A DNA stretch of 64,000 bases from Cinnamomum chago. Taxonomy: Eukaryota > Streptophyta > Magnoliopsida > Laurales > Lauraceae. The notes beneath the pieces were generated by a model that saw only the letters and a list, made by a program, of their open reading frames with translations, was not told the origin of the DNA and did no database searches. The translations under genes and the position numbers were made by a program. Shown here in pieces: positions 10,618 through 22,621 of the stretch. The DNA is taken from assembly GCA_038049695.1 (NCBI GenBank), contig CP142451.1, positions 43,163,001-43,227,000 on the forward strand, given 5' to 3'. Every line of letters begins with the position of its first letter. Positions within the stretch are counted from its first letter, which is position 1.

Positions 10618-13600
10618 AGAATGGTTCTACTTGTAGTATGGCCAAGGCTAAGGGTACGGGAGTAAAAGGAAAGTGTTTCCATTGTGGCAAGACAGGACAT
10701 TGGAAAAGGAATTGTCCAGAATATTTGTCTAAGAAGAAGACCTCAGGTATGATTGAGTCACTTATTTCTGAAGTTAGTTTTGCAACTGGTACTTCAGAAT
10801 CTTGGTGTATGGACTCCCGGGCAACTGATCACATATGTAATTCGTTGCAGAGGTTTCAGGGAAACCTGGAGGTTTAGTGACGGATAAATCATTGTCAACC
10901 TAGGATTTGATGCAAAGGCAAATGCTGTTTCAGTGGGAGTTATTACTTTATGTTTTTCAAATAATAAATTGGTTTTGTCAGACACGTTATATGTACAGTC
11001 TTTGCGGCGGAATTTAATTTCAGTTTCTAGTTTGGTGAATAAAAGTTATTCCATTACTTATGGTACTGAAGTTGTCATAAAGAGGAATGATGCTTTTATA
11101 TGTTCTGGCAAGGTAACCAATGAGCTTTATTTGTTAACTCCCACAATGTATGAGATACATGATACTGAAACAATTATTAGACCATCATTAAAGAGGAAGT
11201 CACCTTCATCTAATCCAACAAAACTTTGGCACTTGAGGCTAGGTCATATAAACCTTAACAGGATCGATAGGCTAGTGAAAGATGGTATCTTGCCTTCAAT
11301 AGTGGTAGAACCAATGTCTGTCTGCGAGTCCGGTCTGGAAGGCAAAATGACCAAAAGACCTTTTTCATCTGAGGGCAATAGGGTCAAAGATTTATTGGAA
11401 TTAGTGCATACTGATATGTGTGGACTCATTAATGTCAGGGCCAGAGGAGGATATGAGTATTTCATCACTTTCACAGATGATTACTCAAGATATGGATACA
11501 TATACCTTATGCACAGCAAGTCTGAGGCTTTTGAAAAGTTCAAAGAGTTTCGAGCGGAAGCGGAAAAGCAATTAGGTAACAGTATCAAGACTCTTTGACC
11601 AGATCGAGGAGGGAAATATCTCTCTGTTGATTTTATGGGATACTTATCAGAAAATGGGATTCTATCCCAGTTGCCTGCTCCTGGTATGCCTCAATAGAAT
11701 GGAGTAGCAGAAAGAAGGAACATGACTCTTTTAGATATGATTAGGTCTATGCTAAGTTTCTCAGGATTACCTATATCCTTTTGGGGATACACCTTGGATA
11801 CTGCAATGTACATACTAAATCTCGTACCATCTAAGTCTGTACCTAAGACTCCCCGGGAGTTGTGGTCCGGACGAAAGCCTAGTCTACAACATTTACACAT
11901 TTGGGGTTGTCCGGCACACGTGTTAAAGGTTTAGACGGATAAGTTGGAAATGAAGTCAGAAGTGTGCACGTTTGTAGGATATCTTAAAGGAACTAAAGGT
12001 TGGTTATTTCATAATCCCAGAGAGCAGAAAGTGCTGGTGAGCATTAATGCAGTTTTTCTGGAGGAAGATTATATGGTGGACCGGAAATCTTTAGAAAAGG
12101 TTATCTTGGAAGAAATTCAATAACAAACAATTCCAAATCCAAGTATAACCGAACTTAAGGAAGAACCGCCCTTACCGGACCCAGTAGTTACACCAGTGCC
12201 TCGTCTTAGTGGGAGGATTGTCAGACCCCATGACAGGTTCTCGTTCTTGGGAAAGTCTTACGAGGCAGTTCCGGAAGAACCAGAACAAGATCCCTGTAAC
12301 TATGATGAAGCAATTATGACATAGATTTGGGACGTTGGGAAGATGTTATGAAAGTTGAGATGGAATCTTTGTACTCTAATCAGGTCTGGACACTTATGGA
12401 CTTGCCTGCCAATAATAAACTTATTGAGTGCAATTGAGTCTACAAGAGAGAGAGGACCAGATGGAAGAGTTGAGACCTTTAAAGGCCAGGCTTGTTGCGA
12501 AAGGATATACTCAGAAAGAAGATATCGATTATGAGGAAACCTTCTCCCTAGTAGCCATGCTCAAGTCCATTAGGATACTTTTATCCATTGTGGCTCATCT
12601 CGATTATGAGACGGCATTTCTCAACGGCCATCTTGAGGAAGACATCTATATGGTGCAGCCAGACGGTTTGTAGCTACAAACCAAGAGCAAAGAGTTTGCA
12701 AGATGCAGAAGTCTATTTATGGACTGAAGCAGGCATCCCGAAGCTGGAACATCCGTTTTGGCCAGGCAATCAAGTCATTTGGTTTTTGTCAAAAAAGGAT
12801 GAGTCATGAGTGTAGATGAAAAGTGAAGGAGGTAGGGTAATTTTTCTGGTCGACAGCATCCTTCTCCTAGAGAGTGATATAGGGATGTTGTCAATAGTAA
12901 AAGTTTAGTTGGCTAAGACTTTTGATATGAAGGACTTGGGAGAAGCCAACCACATCGTAGGGATCAAACTCCATTGAGACCGGAAAAATAGGATGATTGG
13001 CTTATCCCAAGCTGCATACATAGATAAGGTACTAGTACGGTTTGTTATGTAAGAATCCAAAAGGAGTACATGAGGTTGATACCATACGCTTCGGCTGTTG
13101 GTAGCCTCATGTATGCTATGCTATGTATTAGACTAGATATCTGTAATGCAGTAGGCCTAGTTAGTAGATATCAGTCTAACCTAGGACCCAAACAATGGAC
13201 TGCTGTAAAGTGTATTCTCAAATACTTGAGAATGACTAGAGATTACATGTTAATTTATGGCTGTAATGAACTGATTCCAGTCGGTTGCACAGATTCTGAC
13301 TTCATGTCAGATAATGATCCCAGGAAATCAACCGCTGGGTATGTGTTTATGCTGTAGCTGCTTGAGAAGCAGCTAAAGAAGCAGATTGGCTCAAAAGATT
13401 CCTTATGGAACTTGGAGTGGTACCTTTGGCAGGACAGCCGCTCACAGTTTACTGTGATAACAACAGGGCGGTCGATAAGTCCAACGAACCTAGGAGCCAA
13501 AAACATGTACAGAGGTAATAACACATGGTCAGAGAGATTGTACGGTGATACTGCTATCACCTAGATAGACTTTGCAGACAATCTGGGAGATCCCTTTACT

Positions 13601-13661
13601 AAGCCTTTGACTACCAAAGTCTTTGAGCAACCCCGACTGACATTGAGCCCAAGTGGGAGAT
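10618..13661 (+). pseudogene. Copia A unit 1 pol, decayed (knuckle, protease, integrase, RT, RNase H)
   Basis: After the target duplication the copia frame resumes with a CCHC knuckle CFHCGKTGHWKRNC. The protease motif reads DSRATDHIC instead of DSGATNHIC. The integrase HHCC region includes LWHLRLGHIN (11225-11260), and the core has TDDYSRYGY and a D..E region to about 11715. The connection runs to 12330, then RT ([15 protein letters not shown] near 12476, TAFLNG near 12612) and an RNase H tail DPFTKPL near 13592. Stops and frameshifts recur (for example 10875, 11596, 11696, 11932, 12435, 12671), so it is not functional. It retains the RT-RNase H segment that unit 2 has lost. The polypurine tract is AAGTGGGAGAT at 13651-13661. 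Confidence 0.88.
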
Positions 13662-15336
13662 TGTTAGCATGTATGGTCTCAATCCATTATTTGATGTAAT
13701 AAGTTGATTAATTTCTTTATTTATCAATATAATCATGCTTTCTTTTTATGAGATGAATGGTGATTTATTACTTAATGCACATGGCCAATACATATGACAT
13801 AATGGTTCATGAGATGAACCGGGTCCCATTAGTATATTAGATGTGATATATGTATATGGATGAGATCCACATAAGGGAGACATGTGTCACAAATCTGATA
13901 CTTAAAAATATGTTCACAACCAGTGATGAGACTGGGCATCTCATCTGATAAGGTTGCAACACTTTGATCACTATGAGATAGTATGATCTGTCTCGATCAT
14001 CAAAATGTAAGATTCTATATCATAGTGCTGGTACATTGAATGTATTGAAGGACCATGAAAAGCACCTTATGAAATACTGTCTTGATTTAAGGACTGCTCT
14101 CATAATTCCCTAGCAATAGGCTCTCAATCCTAAGACATTGATGAACTCAAGTTTCTGTCTATTCATTTGCTTTGAGTCACCAATGAGTGAGGCCAACTAA
14201 AGGTCAACACCTCGGTGTCTTCGGTACGTGGTAGTAGGACTGTGGGAACATGCAATGGTCAAGATGGAATCTATCTACATTATCCCCTTGTGCCAATTAA
14301 TGGATTTATCATTAGTAAGTGCGCACCCATCTCGATTAAGAGTTAATTGGATGGTACTAATGATAATTTTAATTAATTAGGGCTCAAGGATAATAAGATG
14401 TGGATCTAAGATTGGATGTAACAAATTTATTCCAATTGATCCATGGATATTGATAGAGGGGCCTACTTGTGGTAATTGGAAAGTTTAGGGTCTTCATTGT
14501 AATTTATTCCTAAGACTGGAGTGCAATTGCATTTATATAGTGGTGTTATTTGCAATTAACTGTGGGCCCGGATTACACATGAGATGTAGGGTCGCATGTC
14601 CCAGTTGGAGCTTGCTTTCTAAGGAATCCCTAGTGGTCCCCACGCTAGCCCAAGTAATTAGAAAGATACTAATCTTACTTGAACTCCAAAATGAAGAAAT
14701 TAGAAAGTTACTATTTCTATTTGAAGTGAGACTTCTAATAGTGGTAATAGTATGTTGCTAATTAGTGTGGAAGTGAGACTTCTGATACAAATTAGTAAGA
14801 GAGTTAAAAGAGGAGACTTGAGGGTTATTTAAAGGGGAAAACACCCCTTGGATGTCCAGCCATAAGAGTGCACGCCCAACCCTCTTTATTTGTGCAAGTG
14901 TTGCACAATTTTCTTCTCTTCTCTATCTTCTAGTTGCCTTCTAGTTCCTTAGAGTTTCTAGTAGGGTTTTCTCTTGGAGATGCCACACATCTTGAAAAAA
15001 GAGATCTGATAGAGGGTCATAGCATGGAAGACAACAAGGTCTTGGAGATCTCTAATTGCTTCAAGAAGAGTTCTTGTTCTAGTTGGTTGTCTTCTCCTTG
15101 ATTGGAGCACTACCGGGCTCCAAAGGTATAATCTGTTTCTTTACTTGTTGTAGATTATTTTGTTGCATGTAGTTGTTGATTTCTATCTTCTAGATAGGTT
15201 ATATTGCTGTACATGATTGATGAGAATGAAGGATTGCATCCTGGATTGGGTTATAGCCTCCTGGATTGTTGATCCCTGAGTCAAGTGGGTCAAAAAAATT
15301 TGAAAACCTATCCATGAGGCCCACCTACTTCCAACA
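13662..15336 (+). repeat. Copia A middle LTR, shared by both units
   Basis: It runs from TGTTAGCATG to CTTCCAACA, 1675 bp. The left side is the purine tract of unit 1 and the right side the primer-binding site of unit 2, so one LTR serves as 3' LTR and 5' LTR. It closely resembles 20252-21928 with scattered differences. A TATA-like TATTTAAAGG lies at about 14824. Confidence 0.93.
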
Positions 15337-15338
15337 AT

Positions 15339-15350
15339 TGGTATCAGAGC
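15339..15350 (+). other. Primer-binding site, copia A unit 2
   Basis: TGGTATCAGAGC, two bases after the LTR, matches the initiator methionine tRNA 3' end without mismatch. Confidence 0.9.
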
Positions 15351-17237
15351 CATACCTCATCTCTAATCATGTTAGATCGGCGATCTAGATCTAATCTTTG
15401 CATGAGATGCGAAGAGGGTAGACCTAGGGCTATGTAACGATTGGTTATGATTGGGTTTGTTTACTTTATGTAGTAAATCCATGTTTGGATAGTCATAAAA
15501 GGGTTTAATTATGATGGAAGGATGGTAGGATGCCATTGAGAGCCTTCAAAAGTGTTTTGGAGGTGTTTGGACTCGAATTGAAAAAACCCAATTTTCTGCC
15601 TTCGTCAGGCGGGTCGACCTGGCCCCGCGCTCGGTCGACTGGGTACCTGTAGGGTCGGTCGACCGGGAACACAGAACTTTATTCTTTGATCCAAATTTTT
15701 TGGTTCGGGCGAGCCCCTGCCCGGGGACCAGCCCCCGCCTGGGGACCAGCCCCCGAAACCCCGCTGGGGGCGCTGCCCCTTGGGCCCCCCGCGAGCTGAC
15801 CGGTTAGCTCGAACCCCGCCGGGGGACACCCCCGGACCCCCTCTGCGAAGTGCATGTATTAAAAGGGTGGCTACTTTTGGCATCATGTTTTTCCATTGTG
15901 GTTTGGTAACCTGGTTTTGTGAGATGCTTTGTTGTATGAGATACTAACTTTCAGGTGATAATGTCCTCTCCATATGGCCCACAAGTCTTTGACTTTCTTT
16001 TTATTGTTATTGGTTTATTTGAGGCTAAGTGTAAAGGGCATCATGGTTTCCTTGGTTTACCGTGAAAGGGCAAGGCATGGTGAATCTCCCTATAACCCTT
16101 TTATTTCCATGTTTAGATTACCATGTAAGTCTCATAATTGAGGCATAGGAATTTATGTAATTTTTCTAAAATTGTAAATTCTGGCGATGTCCGAGACGAG
16201 GAAGGAAAGCAAAGTTGGACTCCTAATCAAAGAGTTTGAAGATTACCAAAAGCCTTTTGGTGATGCCCAAAGAGTTTGAGGAATCCCAAAGTTTTGGAAA
16301 GTCTAGAAGTCCAAGAAGTCTATTCCGCTTGGCCCATGTGGAGGAGAGGACTGGTTTCTAATTTTAGCTTTTTCTATTTATGGATGAATTCTTAATTTAG
16401 AATGTTTCCATATGTGATCCAAACATAGCAAGTTACCAAAATTGGTCAAATCAAATCAATTTTTGGAAAGAGTTCTAATTAGAGTTGATGGGCCCATGAG
16501 ATGGATCCATTGGTAACACTAATTTAGAAACTGAACTTTCCTTAAAATAACTTGACTTGGAACCAATCATTGGTCATATCATGAGATGATTTGATGTGTA
16601 TATATGTGGGCCCATGTACCCTGAGGGAAATCCTCAATTCTAAAATATTAAGTGGGAGCGTGCATTTATAGTTAGAAATCCCCATGGTTTTCCACCATAG
16701 GTCTATTGTAAGGAAAGTATTAGCCTCGCGCCATCTTGAGAATGGCCGTTCCCCACGGAGGGCTTTTACTTGTCTGGTTACTAGATATGGATCTCCCTAT
16801 GGATAGTGTTGGTGAGACGGGGCAGGGGGCCCACTCCCCAAGGAGGAGCTGCTTGCAACGGTTATCATGCAATGCTAGTTGGTGGGTCACACTTAACTAA
16901 AATAATGATGTAGTATCCCCAAGGATCTGCCTCATTTATTTTAGAAACCGAAGCTAATTGGGAGTCATTCATTATTTGGTATGAGATACCTAGATAATAA
17001 TGAATGAAGGGGATCATGGAAAGTTAGTCTTAATCCTAATTTCGACCAACTTTGATCCGCATCAATCTAGGTGGTATTCGCACTCCCTAAGGAGGCATAC
17101 CCCGGAGATTGGGATTCCTATGTTTTCTGAATTTAGTCGTTATGAGGATTCCCATATAAATTTGGTAGAATACTAAACCCTAATGTCATTTAAATTCATT
17201 AATTGAATGTATGGTTTTGTGCTACAGTTTTTCAAGC
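15351..17237 (+). other. Copia A unit 2 leader
   Basis: Collinear with the unit 1 leader but without the solo LTR. It includes a GTCGAC palindrome cluster at 15611-15666 and a very GC-rich insert at 15705-15845, with repeats of GGGGACCAGCCCC; the equivalent patch in unit 1 (1575-1625) is much shorter. The 30-codon upstream frame lies at 16187-16279. The gag start codon of unit 1 is changed here from ATG to ATT at 17238, so unit 2 Gag has lost its normal start. Confidence 0.8.
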
Positions 17238-19440
17238 ATTAATTCAAATACTTTCAATCCACTTGCGACCATCCTCAATCAGAATAAATTTGTGGGATCC
17301 AACTATGTAGACTGAAAACGGAACCTGGATATTGTCCTAACTGCTTCAGGATATAAATATGTCCTTACCAAAACCCCCCTGATGAGCCTGGCCCGGATGC
17401 ACCGGAAGAAGGAAAGGAACTTTACACCCAATGGGCCAAAGATGATGAGATGGCCAGATGTTACATTCTGGCATCCATGTCTAGTGTTTTTCAACACCAA
17501 CATCAATCCTATAAGACTGCATATGATATTTTATCGAACGTAAAGGAGATGTTTACGGAACAGGGCAGGCCTGCTAGACAGGCTGCCATGAGGGTGCTTA
17601 TAAGCACCAAGATGGCTGAAGGCACACCAGTGCAGGACCATATGTTGAAAATGATGGACTCATTGAATGAGTTAGATGTACTGGGGGGTTGCAATTGATG
17701 CAGAATCACAGATCGACATAATCCTTGAGTCACTACCAGAGTCATTCAATAATTTCAAGGTTAATTACAATATGAATAAGATGAATCTGACTCTGGCTGA
17801 GCTGTCTAGCCAACTGGTGGTGACTGAAGGGGTTATGAAGAAAAAGCCAACTGCCCTAGTGACAAGAAAAGTCAGATGCCAAGTCCAAGCTAAAAGGCAA
17901 AGGGCGGAAAGGCAAAAAGAAATCAGTTCCAAAAGGTCCTAAGGTGGAGAATGGTCCTAATAGTGGCGTGACCAAGGCTAAGGGTTCAGGGTCAAAAGGA
18001 AAGTGTTTCCATTGTGGTAAGACAGGACATTGGAAAAGGAATTGTCCAGAATATCTGTCTAAGAAGAAGACCTCAGGTATGATTGAGTCAGTTATTTCTG
18101 AAGTTAGTTTTGCAACTGGTACTTCAGAATCTTGGTGTATGAACTCCAGGGCAACTGATCACATATGTAATTCGTTGCAGGGGTTCAGGGAAACCAGGAG
18201 GTTCAGTGACGGAGAAATCATTGTCAACCTAGGATCTGATGCTAAGGCAAAGGCTGTTTCAGTGGGAGTTATTACATTACGTTTTTTAAATAAAAAATTG
18301 GTTTTGTCAGACACGTTATATGTACCGTCTTTACGGCAGAATTTAATTTCAGTTTCTAGTTTTGTGAATAAAAGTTATTCCATTACTTTTGGTACTGAAG
18401 TTGCCATAAAGAGGAATGGCATTTTTATATGTTCTGGCAAGGTAACCAATGGACTTTATTTGTTAACTCCCATAATGTATGAGATACATGATACTGAAAC
18501 AATTAATAGACCATCATTAAAGAGAAAGTCACCTTTATCTAATCCAACAAGACTTTGGCACTTGAGGCTAGGTCACATAAACCTAAACATGATTGACAGG
18601 CTAGTAAAAGATGGTATCTTGCCTTCATTGGTGGTAGAACCAATGCCTGTCTACGAGTCCTGTCTGGTAGGCAAAATGACCAAAATACCCTCTTCATCTA
18701 AGGGCAATAGGGCCAAAGGTTTATTGGAATTAGTGCATACTGATGTGTGTGGACCCATTAATGTTAGGGCCAGAGGAGGATATGAGTATTTCATCACTTT
18801 CACAGATGATTACTCAAAATATGGATATATATACCTTATGCACCGCAAGTCCGAGGCTTTTGAAAAGTTCAAAGAGTTTCGAGTGGAAGCGGAAAAACAA
18901 TTAGGTAAGAGTATCAAGACTCTTCGATCAGATCGAGGAGGGGAATATCTCTCTGCTGATTTTATGGGATACTTATCAAAAAATGAGATTCTATCCCAGC
19001 TGTCTGCTCCTGATATGCCTCAACAGAATGGAGTAGCAGAAAGTGCTGAATACGGTTTTTTTGGAGGAAGATTATATGATAGACTGAAAATCTTTAGAAA
19101 AGGTGATCTTGGAAGAAATTCAAGAGCAAACAATTCCAAATCCAAGTATGACCAAACTTGAGGAAGAACCGCCCTTACCGGACCCAGTAGTTACACCAGT
19201 GCCTCGTCGTAGTGGGAGGATTGTCAGAGCCCTTGACAGGTTCTCGTTCTTGGGAGAGTCTTACGAGGCAATCCCGGAAGAACTGGAACAGAATCCATGT
19301 AACTATGATGAAGCAATTAATGACATAGATTCAGGGCGTTGGGAAGATGCTATGAAAGCTGAGATGGAGTTTATGTACTCCAATCAGGTCTGGACACTTG
19401 TGGACTTGCCTGCCAATATTAAACTTATTGGGTGCAAGTA
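17238..19440 (+). pseudogene. Copia A unit 2 gag-protease-integrase, decayed
   Basis: The gag N-terminal frame is shifted, and then reads cleanly from 17450 (RPARQAAMRV, EGTPVQDHML). One-base shifts fall near 17690 and 17940. From 17944 a 405-codon frame holds the CCHC knuckle, a protease motif mutated to NSRATDHIC (catalytic D to N), the HHCC region LWHLRLGHIN, and the integrase core TDDYSKYGY and SDRGGEY. After NGVAES the frame enters an internal deletion of about 317 bp and ends at 19161. A further segment (19170-19440) encodes the integrase tail and the start of RT (SGRIVRALDRF, NQVWTLVDLP). Confidence 0.88.
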
Positions 19441-20251
19441 AGTCTACGAGAGAAAGAGAGGACCAGATGGTAGACTGTAGACCTTTAAGGTCAGGCTTGT
19501 TGCGAAAGGATATACTCAAAAAGAAGATACGATCATGAGGAAACCTTCTTGCCGGTAGCCATGCTCAAGTCCACCAGGCTCATCTCGGTTACGAGATATG
19601 GCAAATGGATATCAAGACGGCGTTTCTCAACGGCCATCTTGAGGAAGACATCTATATGGTGCAGCCAGACGGTTTTGTAGCTAAAAACCAAGAGCAAAGA
19701 GTTTGCAAGATCCAGAAGTCTATTTATGGACTGAAGCAGTCATCCCGAAGCTGGAACATCTGTTTTGAACAAGCATCAAGTCATTTGATTTTTGTCAAAA
19801 ACAGATGAGTCATTAGTGTATATGAAAAGTAAAGGAGGCAAGGTAATTTTTCTGACTTCATGTTAGATAAGGATTCCAGGAAATCAACTGCTGGGTATGT
19901 GTTTATGCTATAGTTGCTTGAGAAGCAGCTAAAGAAGCAGATTGGCTCAAAAGATTCCTTATGGAACTTGGAGTGGTACTTTTGGCAAGACAGCCGCTCA
20001 CAATTTACTGTGATAACAGCAGGGTAGTCGTTAAGTCCAAGGAACCTAGGAGCCAAAAACAAGTACAGAGGTAATAACACATGGTCAGAGAGATTGTGCA
20101 GAGAGGTGATACTGCTATCACCTAGATAGACTTTGCAGACAATCTGGGAGATCCCTTTACTAAGCCTTTGACTACCAAAGTCTTTGAGCAACATGTAGGT
20201 GGGATGGGCATGAGATGCAACCCTGACTGGCATTGAGCCCAAGTGGGAGAT
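19441..20251 (+). pseudogene. Copia A unit 2 RT-RNase H remnant with large deletion
   Basis: RT fragments are readable: [11 protein letters not shown]-like at 19490-19520, [14 protein letters not shown] at 19605, and SIYGLKQ at 19717. At about 19858 the sequence jumps to the RNase H tail, skipping the equivalent of 12849-13298 in unit 1, so the YVDD-containing part of RT and the RT/RNase H junction are gone. The tail ends DPFTKPLTTKVFEQH and the purine tract AAGTGGGAGAT (20241-20251). Confidence 0.85.
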
Positions 20252-21928
20252 TGTTAGATTGTATGGTCTCAATCCATTAGTTGATGTAATAAATTGATTA
20301 ATTTCTTTATTTATCAATATAATCATGCTTTCCTTTCATGAGATGAATGGTGATTTATTACTTAATGCACATGACCAATACATATGACATAATGGTTCAT
20401 GAGATGAACCGCGTCCCATTAGTATATTAGATGTGATATATGTATATGGATGAGATCCACATACGGGAGACATGTGTCACAAATCTTGTACTTAAAAATA
20501 TCTTCACAACCAGTGATGAGACTAGGCATCTCATCTGACAAGGTTGCAACACTTTGATCACTATGAGATAGTGTGATCTGTCTCGATCATCAGAATGTAA
20601 GATTCTATATCATAGTGCTGGTACATTGGATGTATTGAAGGACCATGAGAAGCACCTTATGAAATACTGTCTTGATTTAAGGACTGCATTCATAATTCCC
20701 CAGCAATAGGCTCTCAATCTTGAGACATTGATGAACTCAAGTTTCTGTCTATTCATTTGCTTTGAGTCATCAATGAGTGAGGCTAACTATAGGTCAACAC
20801 CTCGGTGTCTTGGGTACGTGGTAGTAGGATTGTGGGAACATGCAATGATCAAGATGGAATCTATCTACATTATCCCCTTGTGCCAATTAATGGATTTATC
20901 ATTAGTAAGTGCGCACCCATCTTGATTAAGAGTTAATTGGATGGTACTGATGATCACTGTAATTAATTGGGGCTCAAGGATAATAAGATGTGGATCTAAG
21001 ATTGGATGGGACAGATTTATTCCAATTGATCCATGGATAATGATAGAGGGGCCTACTTGTGGTAATTGGGGAGTTTAGGGTCTTCATTGTAATTTATTCC
21101 TAAGACTGGAGTGCAATTGCATTTATATAGTGGTGTTATTTGGAATTAACTGTGGGCCCAAATTACACATGAGATGTGGGGTCGCGTGTCCCAGTTGGAG
21201 TCAGCTTTCTAAAGAATCCCTAGTGGTCCCCACGCTAGCCCAAGTATTAGAAAGATTCTATTTTTACTTAAACTCTTAAAGAAAGGAATTAGAAACTTAC
21301 TATTTCTATTTGAGGTGAGACTTCTAATAGTGGTAATAGTATGTTGCTAATTAATGTGGAAGTGAGACTTCTAATACAAATTAGTAAGAGAGATAACAGA
21401 GGAGACTTGAGGGCTATTTAAAGGGGAATACACCCCTTGGACGTCCAACCATAAGAGTGCACGCCCAACCCTCTTTATTTGTGCAAGTGTTACATAATTT
21501 TCTTCTCTTCTCTCTCTTCTAGTTGCCTTCTAGTTCCTTAGAGTTTCTAGTAGGGTTTTCTCTTAGAGATCCCACACATCTTCTTGAGAAAAGAGATTTG
21601 ATAGAGGGTCATAGCGTGGAAGACAACAAGGTCTTGGAGATCTCTAATTGCTTCAAGAAGAGTTATTGTTCTAGTTGGTTGTCTTCTCCTCGATTAGAGC
21701 ACTACCAGGCTCCAAAGGTATAATCTGCTTCTCTACTTGTTGTAGATTATTTTGTTCCATGTAGTTGCTCATTTCTATCTTCTAGATAGGTTATATTGCT
21801 ATACATGATTGATGAGAATGAGGGATTGCATCCTGAATTGGGTTATAGCCTTCTGGATAGTTGATCCCTGAGTCAAGTGGGTCAAAAAGTTTTGAAAACC
21901 TATCCACGAGGCCCACCTACTTCCAACA
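20252..21928 (+). repeat. Copia A 3' LTR (third LTR)
   Basis: TGTTAGATTG to CTTCCAACA, 1677 bp, preceded by the polypurine tract. The base after it starts ACATC, which would be the right copy of the target duplication; the left copy is outside the window. Confidence 0.92.
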
Positions 21929-21933
21929 ACATC

Positions 21934-22334
21934 ATCTTATATAGTCAGTATAAAGACAATAAACTCAAAAACACAGTCCTGTTCAATACACACATAGTGT
22001 ATTAGCATAATGAGTCGAAACTATACCGTTTCTCGCAGCCAATACAAGCCTGTTGAAACATCATGCTACGATAGTACCGTTGGTGTGTCCAAATCCATCT
22101 AGATTGTGAACAACAACTTATATTCTATAAGAACCGACAAATAAGTCTTCTGTGTATAAGTAAAACTCTGCACACCAACTTGTCTACTTTATAGAATAAA
22201 AGACACTCACATGCATAATAATGCAACCATTTGCCCATACAAAATCTCAGTTAGATGAGAAGACAAAATATACTAAAAAATGAATCAGTCAAAGACAAAT
22301 ACATAAAGTATGTTTTCAGTATAAATTTCTAACA
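21934..22334 (-). repeat. Probable minus-strand copia-type LTR fragment
   Basis: Read on the minus strand, 22334 begins TGTTAGAAATTTATACTG, a form typical of copia LTR starts. About 400 bp of AT-rich, non-coding sequence follows to the edge of copia A. No partner LTR, primer site or coding region is visible, so the call rests on the terminus and composition only. If right, copia A inserted into it or truncated it. Confidence 0.3.
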
Positions 22335-22621
22335 GGTGCCACCTCGAGAATGCTTGAGCATATGATAGATTATACTTCGTCTTTTGAGAGTGATAACAAG
22401 TAGAGGGATACTACAAATACCGAGCAAACTTAGACTAAATCATGACCTTCATAAATAGCCTCTTCATAATTCCAAACTAACCAACCGGACAAGTATTGGG
22501 CGAGACTGGCAAACTAGCATACTAATATGGATAAGACTAGACTTGACAAAACAAACAAGACTTAAGTTAAACGAACTGAATAAAATTGGGCAGCATTTCG
22601 GCGTGAAACAGCTAGCCCCAA

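Larger units (their letters stand above)
1..21928 (+). mobile_element. Copia A tandem dimer (LTR-internal-LTR-internal-LTR)
   Basis: Two Ty1/copia internal regions (1209-13661 and 15337-20251) lie in the same orientation and share the LTR at 13662-15336. Each internal region runs from a TGGTATCAGAGC-type primer-binding site through a leader of about 1.8 kb (insertions excluded), gag and pol to a purine tract AAGTGGGAGAT. Domain order is gag, CCHC knuckle, protease, integrase, reverse transcriptase, RNase H, which is the copia order. Both coding regions have many stops and frameshifts, so neither unit is autonomous. Unequal recombination between LTRs of two family members, or insertion of one element exactly next to another, would give this layout; the former is more usual. 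The left end lies outside the window. Confidence 0.88.

Noticed and set aside
15605-15886. GC-rich minus-strand open frame of 93 codons
   Set aside because: It is an artefact of the GC-rich insert: low-complexity glycine, proline and arginine product, absent from unit 1.
19781-20326. Minus-strand open frame of 181 codons
   Set aside because: It is the antisense of the copia A RNase H remnant and LTR; no motif, and the plus strand explains the sequence.
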